Positions 37,248 through 50,724 of a DNA stretch of 64,000 bases are shown in pieces. Position 1 is the stretch's first letter. The number at the start of each line of letters is the position of its first letter. Source of the stretch: Enhygromyxa salina (GTDB lineage Bacteria > Myxococcota_A > Polyangia > Nannocystales > Nannocystaceae); the NCBI RefSeq assembly GCF_000737335.2, contig NZ_JMCC02000007.1, positions 60,405 through 124,404 of the forward strand, written 5' to 3'. Both the position numbers and the translations under genes were made by a program. The notes beneath the pieces were generated by a model. It was not told where the DNA came from. It saw only the letters and a program-made list of their open reading frames with translations, and ran no database searches.

Positions 37248-38689
37248 GCTTGCTTGGGCTCTGGTTCGGGATCTGGGTTGGGGTCTGGCTTGGGGTCTGG
37301 CTGGGGTTTTGGGAGCTGGGCGAGGTAGGCGTGGCGAAGCTGCGCGAGCTCGTGGGTCAGCCGGTCTCGCTCGTTCCGCAGCCGCGCGAACCGGCGGCGC
37401 TGGACCATGCGTCGCAGGTTCTTGCGCAGGCCAAACCGATACAGACGCAGGTCGATGAGATAGCGATGGGTGAAGACCGTCAGCGGCATCAGCATGAGCC
37501 CGACGAAGGCGGCGGCGCCGGGTCCAACGGCCTCGAGGGCGGCCCAGGTCAGCAGCGCGAACCAGCCGCCAAACAGCACCGTGCCCCCAAGCAGCTTGGT
37601 CAGCGCGATCCGATAGGTGGTGGGTCGGCCGATCAGCAGCAGCAGGCGCACGATCAAGAACGGGAGGATCGAGGTTGCGACGCCAAGCGCGGCCAGCGGG
37701 GCGCCCAGCAGCAGCGCGATGGGGCCCAGGATCGAGTGATCTTCGCGACCGTGGCGTCGCTCGCGGCGGCCTTGCAGGGCGGTCTGCACCCCGCCAATAC
37801 CAAGGCTGCGACGCTCGTCGAGGTAGCGCATCACCCGGGTGCGCAGCCGGGCGCAGCGGATCGGATCATGGTCCTCGAGCCAGCGATAGGCGTCGATCAC
37901 CCGCCTGGCCAGCGCGGTGCGCTCGGCTGGTGACTGCCCCTCTCCGTCGAGCCCCTCGGCGTCGCGGATCCCCACGATGATCGCCGTGACCTGGGCGATC
38001 AGCCGCTCGTCTTCTTCGCGCTCGACGTGGACCGCCAGCGCGCGCATGGACTCGCCCACGCGCTCGGTCAGCGCCCGCACCAAGGTCTGGGGATCCGCCG
38101 TGGGATCCAGCAGCTCCGGCACCCGGATCGGCGGCCCGAAGGCCACGTGCACATCGCTGCGAAACGCCTCGCGGACCAGGTAGTTGAGGCCGACTGGCAC
38201 GATGTGGACATCGAGGGGTCCCGCGCTGCGCTCGGCGTCGATCGCGATACGAGCGACCCCGGTCCTGATCGGCTCGACGCGCATCCGGGCGTGGGTCTTG
38301 CCCTCTGGAAAGATCGAGATCACGCCGCCCTGCGCGAGCACGGCCCGGCAGGCCGCGAACGCGTCGTCGTTGTCGACCCCATCAGCGTGGTCGCTGCGCC
38401 GGCGAATGGGCACCGCGCCGACCGAGCGCAGCAGCCGGCCAAACACGGGCACGCGAAACAGCCCGTCGCGGGCGCAGAAGGTCACCTGCCGCTGCTCGAA
38501 CAGCCCGACGAGCAGCGGATCCACGATTGAATTGGGGTGCGTCGAGGCCAGGATCGTTGGCACCCCGTGCTCGAGCTGCTCGAGGTGCTCGAGGCCCGTG
38601 ACCTCGATGTGCCGATAGAACAGCCCCAGCGACAGGCGGGCGGACATCCGCAGCGCGCGATACAGCGGCGTCGGTGCGGGTTGGACCAC
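37208..38689 (-). CDS. PlsC-like acyltransferase with C-terminal membrane segments
   Basis: A 493-residue acyltransferase. The catalytic block is STHPNSIVDPLLVG, the HPN-x3-DP version seen in some glycerol-phosphate acyltransferases, followed by FPEGKTH. After a linker domain come three or four hydrophobic helices (about 310-400), then a charged helical part and a Pro/Asp/Lys-rich tail (PDPKPDPNPDPEPEPK). The start is a GTG at 38689. An ATG at 38647 is possible. The Pro-rich tail is encoded in the 40 bases and more that overlap the 3' end of the Na/Pi transporter gene, which explains its low complexity. Probably makes membrane phospholipid or a related lipid. Confidence 0.82.
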   Translation of the reverse strand: MVQPAPTPLYRALRMSARLSLGLFYRHIEVTGLEHLEQLEHGVPTILASTHPNSIVDPLLVGLFEQRQVTFCARDGLFRVPVFGRLLRSVGAVPIRRRSDHADGVDNDDAFAACRAVLAQGGVISIFPEGKTHARMRVEPIRTGVARIAIDAERSAGPLDVHIVPVGLNYLVREAFRSDVHVAFGPPIRVPELLDPTADPQTLVRALTERVGESMRALAVHVEREEDERLIAQVTAIIVGIRDAEGLDGEGQSPAERTALARRVIDAYRWLEDHDPIRCARLRTRVMRYLDERRSLGIGGVQTALQGRRERRHGREDHSILGPIALLLGAPLAALGVATSILPFLIVRLLLLIGRPTTYRIALTKLLGGTVLFGGWFALLTWAALEAVGPGAAAFVGLMLMPLTVFTHRYLIDLRLYRFGLRKNLRRMVQRRRFARLRNERDRLTHELAQLRHAYLAQLPKPQPDPKPDPNPDPEPEPKQAQKSSGTSPSPNR

Positions 38690-38710
38690 GGAGCTACGAT
38701 AGCACTGGGC

Positions 38711-41700
38711 TCAGCCTGGCCCCGGGGCCAAGATCGAGATCAAGCCCTCGGGTCGGCGGATCTGCTGCGAGTTGAAATAGGCGGTCGCCTGGGCCAGCAG
38801 GGCTTGCCGCGGCTCACCCTCGAGCAGGGCCGCGCGACGGTAGCGAGCGGCGGCCAAGCTGGCCTTCGCGCCCGCGCGCGCAAAACAGATCTCGGCCTGG
38901 GCCAGCGCTGCCGCGGCGCGCTTGGGCTCGCCATCGAGCTGCTCGAGGGTCGCGTCGATCAGCGCGGCGTTGCCAGCTTGATGGGTCGAGTGACCTCGGA
39001 GCTTGCGAGCGAGCGAGCGCAGCTTGTGCCGACGTCGGGCGGTGGGCTCTTGCAGCTGCGCGTGAAGGTGCGCGAAGGCGATCAGCGCCAAGATCGTGTG
39101 CCGATAGGAAGGGAGCCGCCACAGGCCAAGCCGGCGCAGGGTGTCGCGCAGCTGCGCGACTGCGGCGATCGCCTCGGTTGCTCGCTCGGTCCGCAGCAGC
39201 AGGCGGATCCACGCGAAGTCGCGCAGGACATCGGCCCCGACGCGGCGATGACTGGCATGACCGGCATGACCGGCATGACCAGCATGACCAACGAACTCGG
39301 CGTGCTCGCGCTCGTGCGCGCGGGCGTCCTCGAACACTTTCTGTGCCTGCTCGGGCTCGCCCACGCACACCAGCCCCCAAGCCAGCAGCCCCGCGCTGTC
39401 GCGGATCGCCTTGACGTCGCCAAGGTCGACGCCGACCTTCATGGAGCGCTGGGTGTGGGCGATCGACGCTCGATAGTCCCCGGCTTCGATCTGGGCCCAG
39501 CTCAGCAGGTCAACGGCCAGGCGTCGCTCCCACTGCAGGTCGGAGCGGGCGCTGAGGTGGGGCAACACGTGCTCGACACCCTGGACCGCGAGCCCCCAGT
39601 TGCCGGCGTAGGCCTCGACCGAGGCGCTCGACAGCTCGAACATCAGGCCGTTGACGACGTGCGCGCCGCTGAGCTTGCGAGCGATCTTCAGCAGCTCGCG
39701 CCCGCGGGCCGGATCGCCGAGCGAGCTCGACACGATCGCGTCGATACCCAGCGCGCGGGCGAAGCAAAGCGGGTCGCCAAGCTCCACCGCGAGTCGCCGC
39801 CAGCGACACAAGAAGTACAGCGAGACCAAGCCCTCGTGCGCGATCAGGCTCTCGGACACGGTCGCGCAGGTCCTGGCGCGAGCGCGGGTCAGCGCGCGCT
39901 CGCAGCTGCGCCCGACCTCGCCTGCGTCGGGCTGGGGCTGGCAGACAAACCGACGCAGATCCCGGGCCAGGCCCTGGCGGTAGAACAGCGCGGCGCTGCG
40001 TAGCTGCGCGGGGTGGGTTGGGTACGACAACCCCACGTTGCGCAGCACGGTCGCTACCTCGTCCAGCCCTTCGCGCAGGCGCCCGGCCTTGAGCAGGTAC
40101 TCCACGGCCTTGGCCCGCAGCGCCTGGGCGTCCAAGCTTGGCTCCGTTCGTGCTTGCGCCAACAACAGCTGGGCTGCCTCGACCAGGCGACCCGAGTTCG
40201 CGCAGGCCTCGGCCAAGTGACGCTCGAGCCCGGCGCGGCGCTCGGGCTTGGCGTCAGCGGGGAGCCAGTCGAGGCAGCGCTGGTACCACGTCACGGCGCG
40301 ACCGAACGCGAGCGTGTCCATGGCCTGGCGGGCGGCTCGCTCGGCGTAGGTCAGCGCGAGCAGTGGTTGGCCACCGCGCTCATAGTGCTCCGCGATGAGC
40401 TCGGCGTCGGTCCCATGTTCTGGCGGCTCCGTCTGCCCGGTCTGCTTCGTCAGTTGGGCCAGCGCCGTCGCAAGCCGCAAGTGCAGGCCGGCCAGCGCGT
40501 CGCTGGCGAACTCACCGAGCACGGCCTCGCGAATGCGGTCGTGCGTGATCTCGATCAGCTCGTCGTCGAGCTCGGGCAGCCACAGCAGCTCGGCGTCGAT
40601 CAGGGCCTCGAGCTCGTCGCGGGTGGCTCCGGCGGCGCGAATGACCGCCCGCGAGATCGGGCCGTTGGCGAGCCCGATCAGCGCGAGGGTCTGACGCAGG
40701 CGAGGCTCGAGGGCCTCGACGCGACCGGCGATCAGCACGTCGAGATCGAGCTCCGCGTCGAGCTCCGACGCGTGGCTGCGGATCAGCTCGCACATATGCA
40801 GCGGGTTGCCGCCGCTGTCGCGGACCAGCGCCTTGGCCCGCGCGATGATCCGGCTGTCGCGACCGTCATCGCCAAACGCTGGCAGCACCAGCTCGCGGGC
40901 CTCGGACCAGGTCAACCCGCCCAGCTCGAGCTCGCGGACCTCGACACGCTTGCCCCGACCCAGCGCGCGCAGCTCGGCGACGGCCTCGCCCGACGCGGGC
41001 GGCTGACGAAACGAGACGACCAGCAACAGCGGCGGTCCGCCCGGATCGTCGAGCACCAGCCGAAGCAGGCGCGCGCTGTCGATGTCCGCCCACTGGAAGT
41101 CATCGAGGATCACCACCGTGGGGCGCTCGTCGGCGATGCGGCGCAGCAGCTCGCGCAAGCTCGCCAGCGCCAGCCCGCGCAGCTCGCCGGGACCGATGCT
41201 CTGGGTCCGCTCCAGCCACGCCGGCCAGATGCCTTCTAGCACCGGAAACAGCCGGGTCAGCGGCTCGACGTGGCTTGGCCTCGAGCTGGCGCGGTCACGC
41301 TCGGGCAGCTGCCGAAGGTGGCGCGAGAGCGCGTCGACCACGGTGTCTAGCCCTTTGTAGTTGATTGACTCGCGCTCGAAGCAGCGACCGCGCAACACCA
41401 ACGTGTCTGCTTGATCGAGCTGCGAGACCCAGCGCTGCAGCAGCGCCGACTTACCCTGGCCGCTTGGCCCGTGCAGCATCACCGCGACCGAGTGGGCCTG
41501 GCTGTGGGCTTGGCCGCGGACGACCGCGAGCGCGCGGTCGAGCTGCGCGAGCTCGGTGACGCGCCCGACGAAGCGGTCGCCGCGATTGAGCGCCCGGGGA
41601 GCCTTGTCGAGGCACGCGAGCGCATCGCTGGCGCTGGGTCGTCGCTTGGGATCGCGGGCCAGCATGTCGCGACACAGCGCCAGGAGATCTTCGTCCGCTC

Positions 41701-42853
41701 GCGGCACGCGAATGACCGGATCGGGGGCGCACTCGTCGATCTTCGCCAGCAAGACTTGCTGCGGACGGCCCATGAACGGTCGCACGCCACACAGACACTC
41801 GTAGAGCATCACGCCCACTGCATAAATGTCCGCGGCTGGACCGGTCTGACCGAGTCGAGCTTGCTCGGGGGCCATGTACGCCGGGGTCCCAACCACCACG
41901 TCGTTGACCACCACACCCGGATCGGGGGGTGAGCTGCCGGCCCCTTGTACGCTCACATTGGCGAACTCGAGCGGGCCACCTGGGACCGGGCCGGCGCTGG
42001 AGACCAAGCCGGTGGTGGAGAGCGAGCCGGTATGGGAGACCAAGCCGGTGGTGGGGGCCAGACTCGGGTTGGGGGGCAAGCTCGCGTCGCAGGGCGATCC
42101 CGCGTCGGAGACCAATCCAAAGTCGAGCACGACAACGCGCCCGTCGGTTGCGACGAGCACGTTCGAGGGCTTGAGGTCGCGGTGCACGTAGCCGCGCAGG
42201 TGCAGGTGCTCGAGCGCCTCGAGCATCTGTCGCAGCGTGCGACGCAGGCGGATCTGGTTGGGCAACTGACCGCGGCGCGTTCGCCCGCGCACGTACTCGA
42301 CGAACGGAGCCCCGTCGATCAGCTCCATGGTGAAGAAGGGCAGCCCGGGGGCTTCCGGGCGCGCGGCCGGGGGTGCCCGCAACGACAGGGTCACGGCCGT
42401 GGGCGGGACGACCAGCTCTTCGAGCTTGACGAGGTTGGGGTGCTCGACGTCCGCGAGCACTCGAAATTCTTGCTTGAGCCGCAGCAGGGCCGTGCTGCTG
42501 GACCGATGCAGGAGCTTCAGGGCCACGCGCTCCCCCGTCTTCAGCGAGCGCGCGGCGAACACCTGACCCATGCCGCCCGCGCCAACGAGCTGCTCGAGCT
42601 CGTAGTTGCCCAGGATCACCGGCTCGCACGCGCTGGCCTCCGGGAGGCGGTTGAGCTTGGCGTGCGTGGCCCGGGCGACCCGATCCGCGATCGCCAGCGA
42701 CGCCTGCCCTTCATGGGAGCCGAGCGACTTCCCAGTACGAATGCTCGCGGGCGAGTCGGACTCGTGCCAGGTGTTGTCGATCACCGCGCCGCGCTGGCGG
42801 CGGCGTGAGGCCGTCGACGCGTCCGTCAGCGCGCGATGATCATCGAAAGGCAT
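38711..42853 (-). CDS. Ser/Thr kinase-AAA ATPase-TPR regulatory protein (PknK-like)
   Basis: A 1380-residue cytoplasmic signalling protein. The kinase domain (about 60-380) has the glycine loop LVGAGGMGQVF, ALKLL, HRDLKPSN and DFGLVSD. About 68 low-complexity residues are inserted between DFG and the GTPAYMAPEQ block. An AAA/NACHT-like ATPase follows, with Walker A GPSGQGKSALL (near 461) and Walker B VVILDDFQW. The C-terminal 600 residues are TPR-like helices. A His-Ala-Gly repeat sits near residue 1190. This is the domain layout of PknK and myxobacterial kinase-ATPase regulators. ATG 42853 was chosen; the codon before it is a TTG. Confidence 0.87.
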   Translation of the reverse strand: MPFDDHRALTDASTASRRRQRGAVIDNTWHESDSPASIRTGKSLGSHEGQASLAIADRVARATHAKLNRLPEASACEPVILGNYELEQLVGAGGMGQVFAARSLKTGERVALKLLHRSSSTALLRLKQEFRVLADVEHPNLVKLEELVVPPTAVTLSLRAPPAARPEAPGLPFFTMELIDGAPFVEYVRGRTRRGQLPNQIRLRRTLRQMLEALEHLHLRGYVHRDLKPSNVLVATDGRVVVLDFGLVSDAGSPCDASLPPNPSLAPTTGLVSHTGSLSTTGLVSSAGPVPGGPLEFANVSVQGAGSSPPDPGVVVNDVVVGTPAYMAPEQARLGQTGPAADIYAVGVMLYECLCGVRPFMGRPQQVLLAKIDECAPDPVIRVPRADEDLLALCRDMLARDPKRRPSASDALACLDKAPRALNRGDRFVGRVTELAQLDRALAVVRGQAHSQAHSVAVMLHGPSGQGKSALLQRWVSQLDQADTLVLRGRCFERESINYKGLDTVVDALSRHLRQLPERDRASSRPSHVEPLTRLFPVLEGIWPAWLERTQSIGPGELRGLALASLRELLRRIADERPTVVILDDFQWADIDSARLLRLVLDDPGGPPLLLVVSFRQPPASGEAVAELRALGRGKRVEVRELELGGLTWSEARELVLPAFGDDGRDSRIIARAKALVRDSGGNPLHMCELIRSHASELDAELDLDVLIAGRVEALEPRLRQTLALIGLANGPISRAVIRAAGATRDELEALIDAELLWLPELDDELIEITHDRIREAVLGEFASDALAGLHLRLATALAQLTKQTGQTEPPEHGTDAELIAEHYERGGQPLLALTYAERAARQAMDTLAFGRAVTWYQRCLDWLPADAKPERRAGLERHLAEACANSGRLVEAAQLLLAQARTEPSLDAQALRAKAVEYLLKAGRLREGLDEVATVLRNVGLSYPTHPAQLRSAALFYRQGLARDLRRFVCQPQPDAGEVGRSCERALTRARARTCATVSESLIAHEGLVSLYFLCRWRRLAVELGDPLCFARALGIDAIVSSSLGDPARGRELLKIARKLSGAHVVNGLMFELSSASVEAYAGNWGLAVQGVEHVLPHLSARSDLQWERRLAVDLLSWAQIEAGDYRASIAHTQRSMKVGVDLGDVKAIRDSAGLLAWGLVCVGEPEQAQKVFEDARAHEREHAEFVGHAGHAGHAGHASHRRVGADVLRDFAWIRLLLRTERATEAIAAVAQLRDTLRRLGLWRLPSYRHTILALIAFAHLHAQLQEPTARRRHKLRSLARKLRGHSTHQAGNAALIDATLEQLDGEPKRAAAALAQAEICFARAGAKASLAAARYRRAALLEGEPRQALLAQATAYFNSQQIRRPEGLISILAPGPG
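39254..39289 (-). repeat. Nine-base tandem repeat coding His-Ala-Gly
   Basis: Four units of GGCATGACC (the last with one change) encode repeated GHA/HAG in a loop of the kinase-ATPase protein's TPR region. Likely to vary in copy number. Confidence 0.85.
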
Positions 42854-43598
42854 CAACTCGAGTACAACGTATCAGAGATCAAAGTGACTGAACCTGACCC
42901 TCGGACCAATGTAGGGCGAATTTCGTGGATTTTGCTGACACGTATTCGTGGCATTACGCAAGGGCGTGGCAGTTTGCCCTCGCTAAAGTTCATACTTTGG
43001 ATCTTTGGTACGATCTCATTGGGGCGGGTCGCCACGTCGCCGCTGTGTGTCCCAAACGGGCGTTCACGGGTCATGGATCTTTGCCAGGTCAGAAATGTGC
43101 ATGATGGAATACCCGCAATCAGGCGAGAGAAACCAATCGATGTGCCCATGGCCAATTGATGTTCTGTTGGCCATGGCCGTCTGGCCAATGGTCACAGGAT
43201 CAGGTCCCGCCCGCGGTCACGAAGCACCCCTCCATCACCCAAGCTCAGCGGATGGCCTTCGCTGCGTGTCGGGCTAGACCCGAATCAAGCGCTGCGCGCT
43301 CAAGTGGTTGCTCGGGTCGGCGGGTCGGCTGACCCTGGGTGTCCTCATTGGAGGCCTGGTCCCGCTGGCAGCGCTGCTCGATCTGTGTGCTTGCCCTGCA
43401 CGTGCTGATCTGCCTGCTCGCCATCTTGGCTGGGTTTACGCTGATCCAGGAAGGTCCTGCGCCGATAGGCTGATCGGGGGCCACACGCACGCAACCGTGC
43501 TCCAACCACGAAGATGTTCTGGGTACCCGCTCACCCAGCGATCTTCGATCCCCGCCCGTGTCGCGCCAGCGGTCGGCTGCTATCTTCCCGCCCCAACG
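42854..43598. other. Long intergenic region with A/T-rich island, 745 bases
   Basis: Lies between the kinase-ATPase gene (minus) and the SNF2 helicase gene (plus). The first ~350 bases are visibly lower in G/C than everything around. TTGGCC ... GGCCAA forms a short inverted repeat at about 43,167-43,188. A 111-codon minus-strand frame (42,853-43,188) and two short plus-strand frames cross it, but none has a recognisable domain. The rest is G/C-rich non-coding sequence. Promoters of both genes should be here. Confidence 0.55.
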
Positions 43599-47720
<4,122 letters not shown>

Positions 47721-47723
47721 AGC

Positions 47724-49358
47724 TCACGAGCTGCACGAGAGCATCGAGCACCCGGCCCGATCCTTGGCCCAGTCTGGGCGCTTGGCCGCGTGCTGCTCGT
47801 GGGTGGGTTGCTCGGCGTAGGGGTGGCGCATGACCTCGAGCAGCTCGTGGATCAGCGAGGGGTCGCCGGCCTCGGCCTTGTCGATTGCGAGCTGGGCCAG
47901 GTAGTTGCGCAGCACGTACTTGGGGTTGGCCGCGTGCATGCGAGCGCGGCGGTGGGCGGGCTCGATCGCTTCGCCGCGGACCCGCTCGCCAAGCTGGCGC
48001 AGCCACGCGAGGGTGAGCGAGCGGGTCGCGGGCGTGATCGTGCTGGGATCCGCCTCGTAGTAGGCGGCCCACAGCGGCGCGAGCAGCTCGTCGTCGCTGG
48101 CGTTGGCCTGGACTGGCACGTCCGCGAGCGCGCGATAGAAGATCGTCATGTCCGTTGGCGTGCTCCCCAGCACCCGCATGCTCTGGTTGGCCAGGCTCAC
48201 CCCGCTGCGCGGATCTTCGGGGTCTTCGTCACCCGCGAAGGGCTCGAGCCCCAGCTTGGCGGCGAAGCTCGCCAGCGTGTGCTGGCCAAGCGTGTCGGAG
48301 AACGCCCGCATCCCGTCCTCGAACGGCTCGACGCTGCCCACCAGCGGGTGCAGGGCGTTGGCGAACTTGACCAGGTTCCACATCGCAATCCGCGGCTGGT
48401 TGCCAAAGCGATAGCGCCGGCCGGCTGCGTCGGTCGTGTTCGGGGTCCAGTCGGGATCGTAGTTATCGATCCAGCCGTAGGGTCCGTAGTCGATCGTCAG
48501 ACCGAGCACCGACATGTTGTCGGTGTTCATGACCCCGTGCACGAAGCCGACGCGCATCCACTCCGCGACCATCGTCGCGGTGCGCTGGCAAACCTGGGTA
48601 AACCACGCCGCGTAGGTGCTCGCGCTGATCGACTGGCCCGCGTCGTTGGCCTGACTGAGCAGCTCCGGGAAGTGGGTCGTGATCGCGTAGTCGGCCAGCT
48701 GCCGAAGCAGCTCGTGCTCACCCCGGGCCATGGGTAGCTCGAAGTTGCCAAAGCGCAGAAACGACGGCGCGACCCGACACACGATCGCGCCGGGCTCGGG
48801 CTTGGCGTTGCCGTCGTAGAACATGTCGCGCACGACCTCGTCGCCCGTGCCGACCAGCGAGAGCGCCCGCGTGGTCGGGACGCCAAGGTGGTGCATCGCC
48901 TCGCTGCACAGAAATTCCCGGACCGAAGATCGCAGCACCGCGCGGCCGTCACCCCGACGCGAGTAGGGGGTTGGGCCTGCGCCCTTGAGCTGCAGCTCCC
49001 AGCGCTGCTTGCTTGGCGTGAGCACCTCGCCCAGCGTGATCGCCCGTCCGTCGCCAAGCTGATCCGCCCAGTTGCCGAACTGGTGGCCGCCGTAGCAGGC
49101 CGCGTAGGGATCCATGCCGGGCAGCACTTGGTTGCCCGAGAGGATCTGCGCGAGCTCGGGGTGGGCTTGCGGATCTTCCGGCAAGCCGACCAGGCGCGCG
49201 ACCTCGGGGGACCACGCGAGCAAGGTTGGCGCGGCGACGGGTGTTGGCTGGACGCGCGAGTAGCAAGCGCCGTGGACCGCCCGACGGAAGTTGTCGGGCT
49301 CGGGGTCGGCGGGGAGCTCGTGGGTGAACGAGTTGTCGAAGGGCAGGTCGAGGGACAT
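47724..49358 (-). CDS. selO: Protein AMPylase SelO (UPF0061/YdiU)
   Basis: A 544-residue pseudokinase-fold enzyme that transfers AMP to Ser, Thr or Tyr of target proteins in redox control. Characteristic stretches: YGGHQFGNWADQLGDGRA, LQLKGAGPTPYSR, RSSVREFLCSEAM, GVMNTDNMSVLG and IDYGPYGW. The protein ends in Cys-Ser-Ser, the position of the selenocysteine in eukaryotic SelO and a Cys in most bacteria, so the end is intact. ATG 49358 gives the family's normal N-terminus (FDNSF). It is convergent with the SNF2 helicase gene. Confidence 0.92.
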   Translation of the reverse strand: MSLDLPFDNSFTHELPADPEPDNFRRAVHGACYSRVQPTPVAAPTLLAWSPEVARLVGLPEDPQAHPELAQILSGNQVLPGMDPYAACYGGHQFGNWADQLGDGRAITLGEVLTPSKQRWELQLKGAGPTPYSRRGDGRAVLRSSVREFLCSEAMHHLGVPTTRALSLVGTGDEVVRDMFYDGNAKPEPGAIVCRVAPSFLRFGNFELPMARGEHELLRQLADYAITTHFPELLSQANDAGQSISASTYAAWFTQVCQRTATMVAEWMRVGFVHGVMNTDNMSVLGLTIDYGPYGWIDNYDPDWTPNTTDAAGRRYRFGNQPRIAMWNLVKFANALHPLVGSVEPFEDGMRAFSDTLGQHTLASFAAKLGLEPFAGDEDPEDPRSGVSLANQSMRVLGSTPTDMTIFYRALADVPVQANASDDELLAPLWAAYYEADPSTITPATRSLTLAWLRQLGERVRGEAIEPAHRRARMHAANPKYVLRNYLAQLAIDKAEAGDPSLIHELLEVMRHPYAEQPTHEQHAAKRPDWAKDRAGCSMLSCSS

Positions 49359-49563
49359 CGGCGAGCGGAGCGTACACCTCGATCGGCTGCAGTCGGGCCC
49401 GTTGGGTTGGTTCGGGCGTCACGCAGGTGCGCCGTCCTTGGCGCGCCGGGCCTGTAGCCTCGTTGCTGAGCGCCGCGGAATCTGGAATTGCGACGATTCG
49501 GGCCAAATCTGCGCTGCGCTTGGGTGTGCTGGTAATCTGCGACCGGGTCGGATCGGCCGCACC

Positions 49564-50724
49564 ATGCCAGCGTATACCTCAAAGCGCGTTAGCAACGTCA
49601 CAATTGAGCTCGACACCAGCTCGCCCGCCGGACCCACGGAGCGCAGGGAGCACTGCTTGGTGAGTCAGTCCGTGGCGACCGGGCTCGATCGCCAGAGTCC
49701 ACACGCCGCGCTTGGTGGCCACGGTCAGGTCCGGGTCATCGCAGACAGCGGGCGGTCCGCCAACTTCACGATTCGGGGGGTCGTCCCGGACGCGGTGGGC
49801 GACCCGCCGCGGATCTGGGTGTATCCAAGCCGGGGCGTCGACGCTGGCGGCGTGTCCAAGCTATTCGCTGGCGCCGCGCCGACGCCGTTTGGCAAGGCCC
49901 GGGTGCTGACCCCGCCGCCCAGCGCAGTGACGGTTCAGATCGGCGCTACCCCAGCGACCCAGACCGCCTGGGCCGAGAGCGAGGGCGCGGGCTTCATCGA
50001 GCGAGTCAAGATCGGCGGCAATCAGCTGATCGTGATCGCGCCGCACGGCGGCGTCATCGAAGCGGGCACGGTCGAGCAGATCGCCGTGCTCGAGGCTCAT
50101 CTGGCCCAGCTGTGCCCGGAGCTGGGCCAGCCCACGGTCTGGAGCTGCGAAGGCAAGCTGTGCCGCGACAATTATGACCGACTCCACATCGCCAGCGGCG
50201 ACATCGATGAGCGCTCGTTCCCTGGGCTCGCGCAGATCTGGGACACGGTCGCCCGCTATCGACCCAAGCTGCGGTTTCGCTACGCGCTCGCGCTGCACGG
50301 GACCCGGCGAACCGACAGGTCAATTGTGATCGGGGGCCGGGCATCCGTGGCCGACAAGAAGCTCGTGCGCGACGCGATCGCGGCGAAATTTACAGCCGCG
50401 GGCGAGACCTTGAATTTCTGCTTGCTCGACGCCACCAACACCGTGGTGCCAGCGCCGGGCGCGAACTTTGATTGTTGTTGGTCGACAGCGCGGGGCGGCA
50501 CCAGCGTGCGGAATATCGTGAACCGTCTGTCAGCCAACAATGGCAATGTCTCGGGTCATGGCGCGTTTCAGATCGAGCAATCCAAGGATCTGCGTGCCCC
50601 CGCTGCGGGCAGCCCACCGTACAATGTTTGGATCGCCGAAGGCTTGGCTGCGGCGATGTGCCAGCTGCTGCTCACGCCTCGCTCGCCATCGGCCGCTCGA
50701 GGCTCCGCCGAAGCACCTCCATGA
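49564..50724 (+). CDS. Poly-gamma-glutamate-hydrolase-like protein
   Basis: A 386-residue protein. The second half contains VIAPHGGVIEAGT, LALHGTR and HGAFQIEQSKDLR. The first is the zinc-site block (HGG-x-IE-x-GT) of the poly-gamma-glutamate hydrolase family PF05908, known from phages and bacilli. No signal peptide is visible. The first 130 residues are of unknown type. The final 53 bases overlap the convergent ku gene. ATG 49564 was chosen because the family homology starts after it; the frame is open to 49291. The substrate in this organism is unknown. Confidence 0.75.
   Translation: MPAYTSKRVSNVTIELDTSSPAGPTERREHCLVSQSVATGLDRQSPHAALGGHGQVRVIADSGRSANFTIRGVVPDAVGDPPRIWVYPSRGVDAGGVSKLFAGAAPTPFGKARVLTPPPSAVTVQIGATPATQTAWAESEGAGFIERVKIGGNQLIVIAPHGGVIEAGTVEQIAVLEAHLAQLCPELGQPTVWSCEGKLCRDNYDRLHIASGDIDERSFPGLAQIWDTVARYRPKLRFRYALALHGTRRTDRSIVIGGRASVADKKLVRDAIAAKFTAAGETLNFCLLDATNTVVPAPGANFDCCWSTARGGTSVRNIVNRLSANNGNVSGHGAFQIEQSKDLRAPAAGSPPYNVWIAEGLAAAMCQLLLTPRSPSAARGSAEAPP

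Noticed and set aside
42853..43188. 111-codon minus-strand frame in the A/T-rich island
   Set aside because: No recognisable domain or coding bias; overlaps the start of the kinase gene. Kept only as part of the intergenic note.
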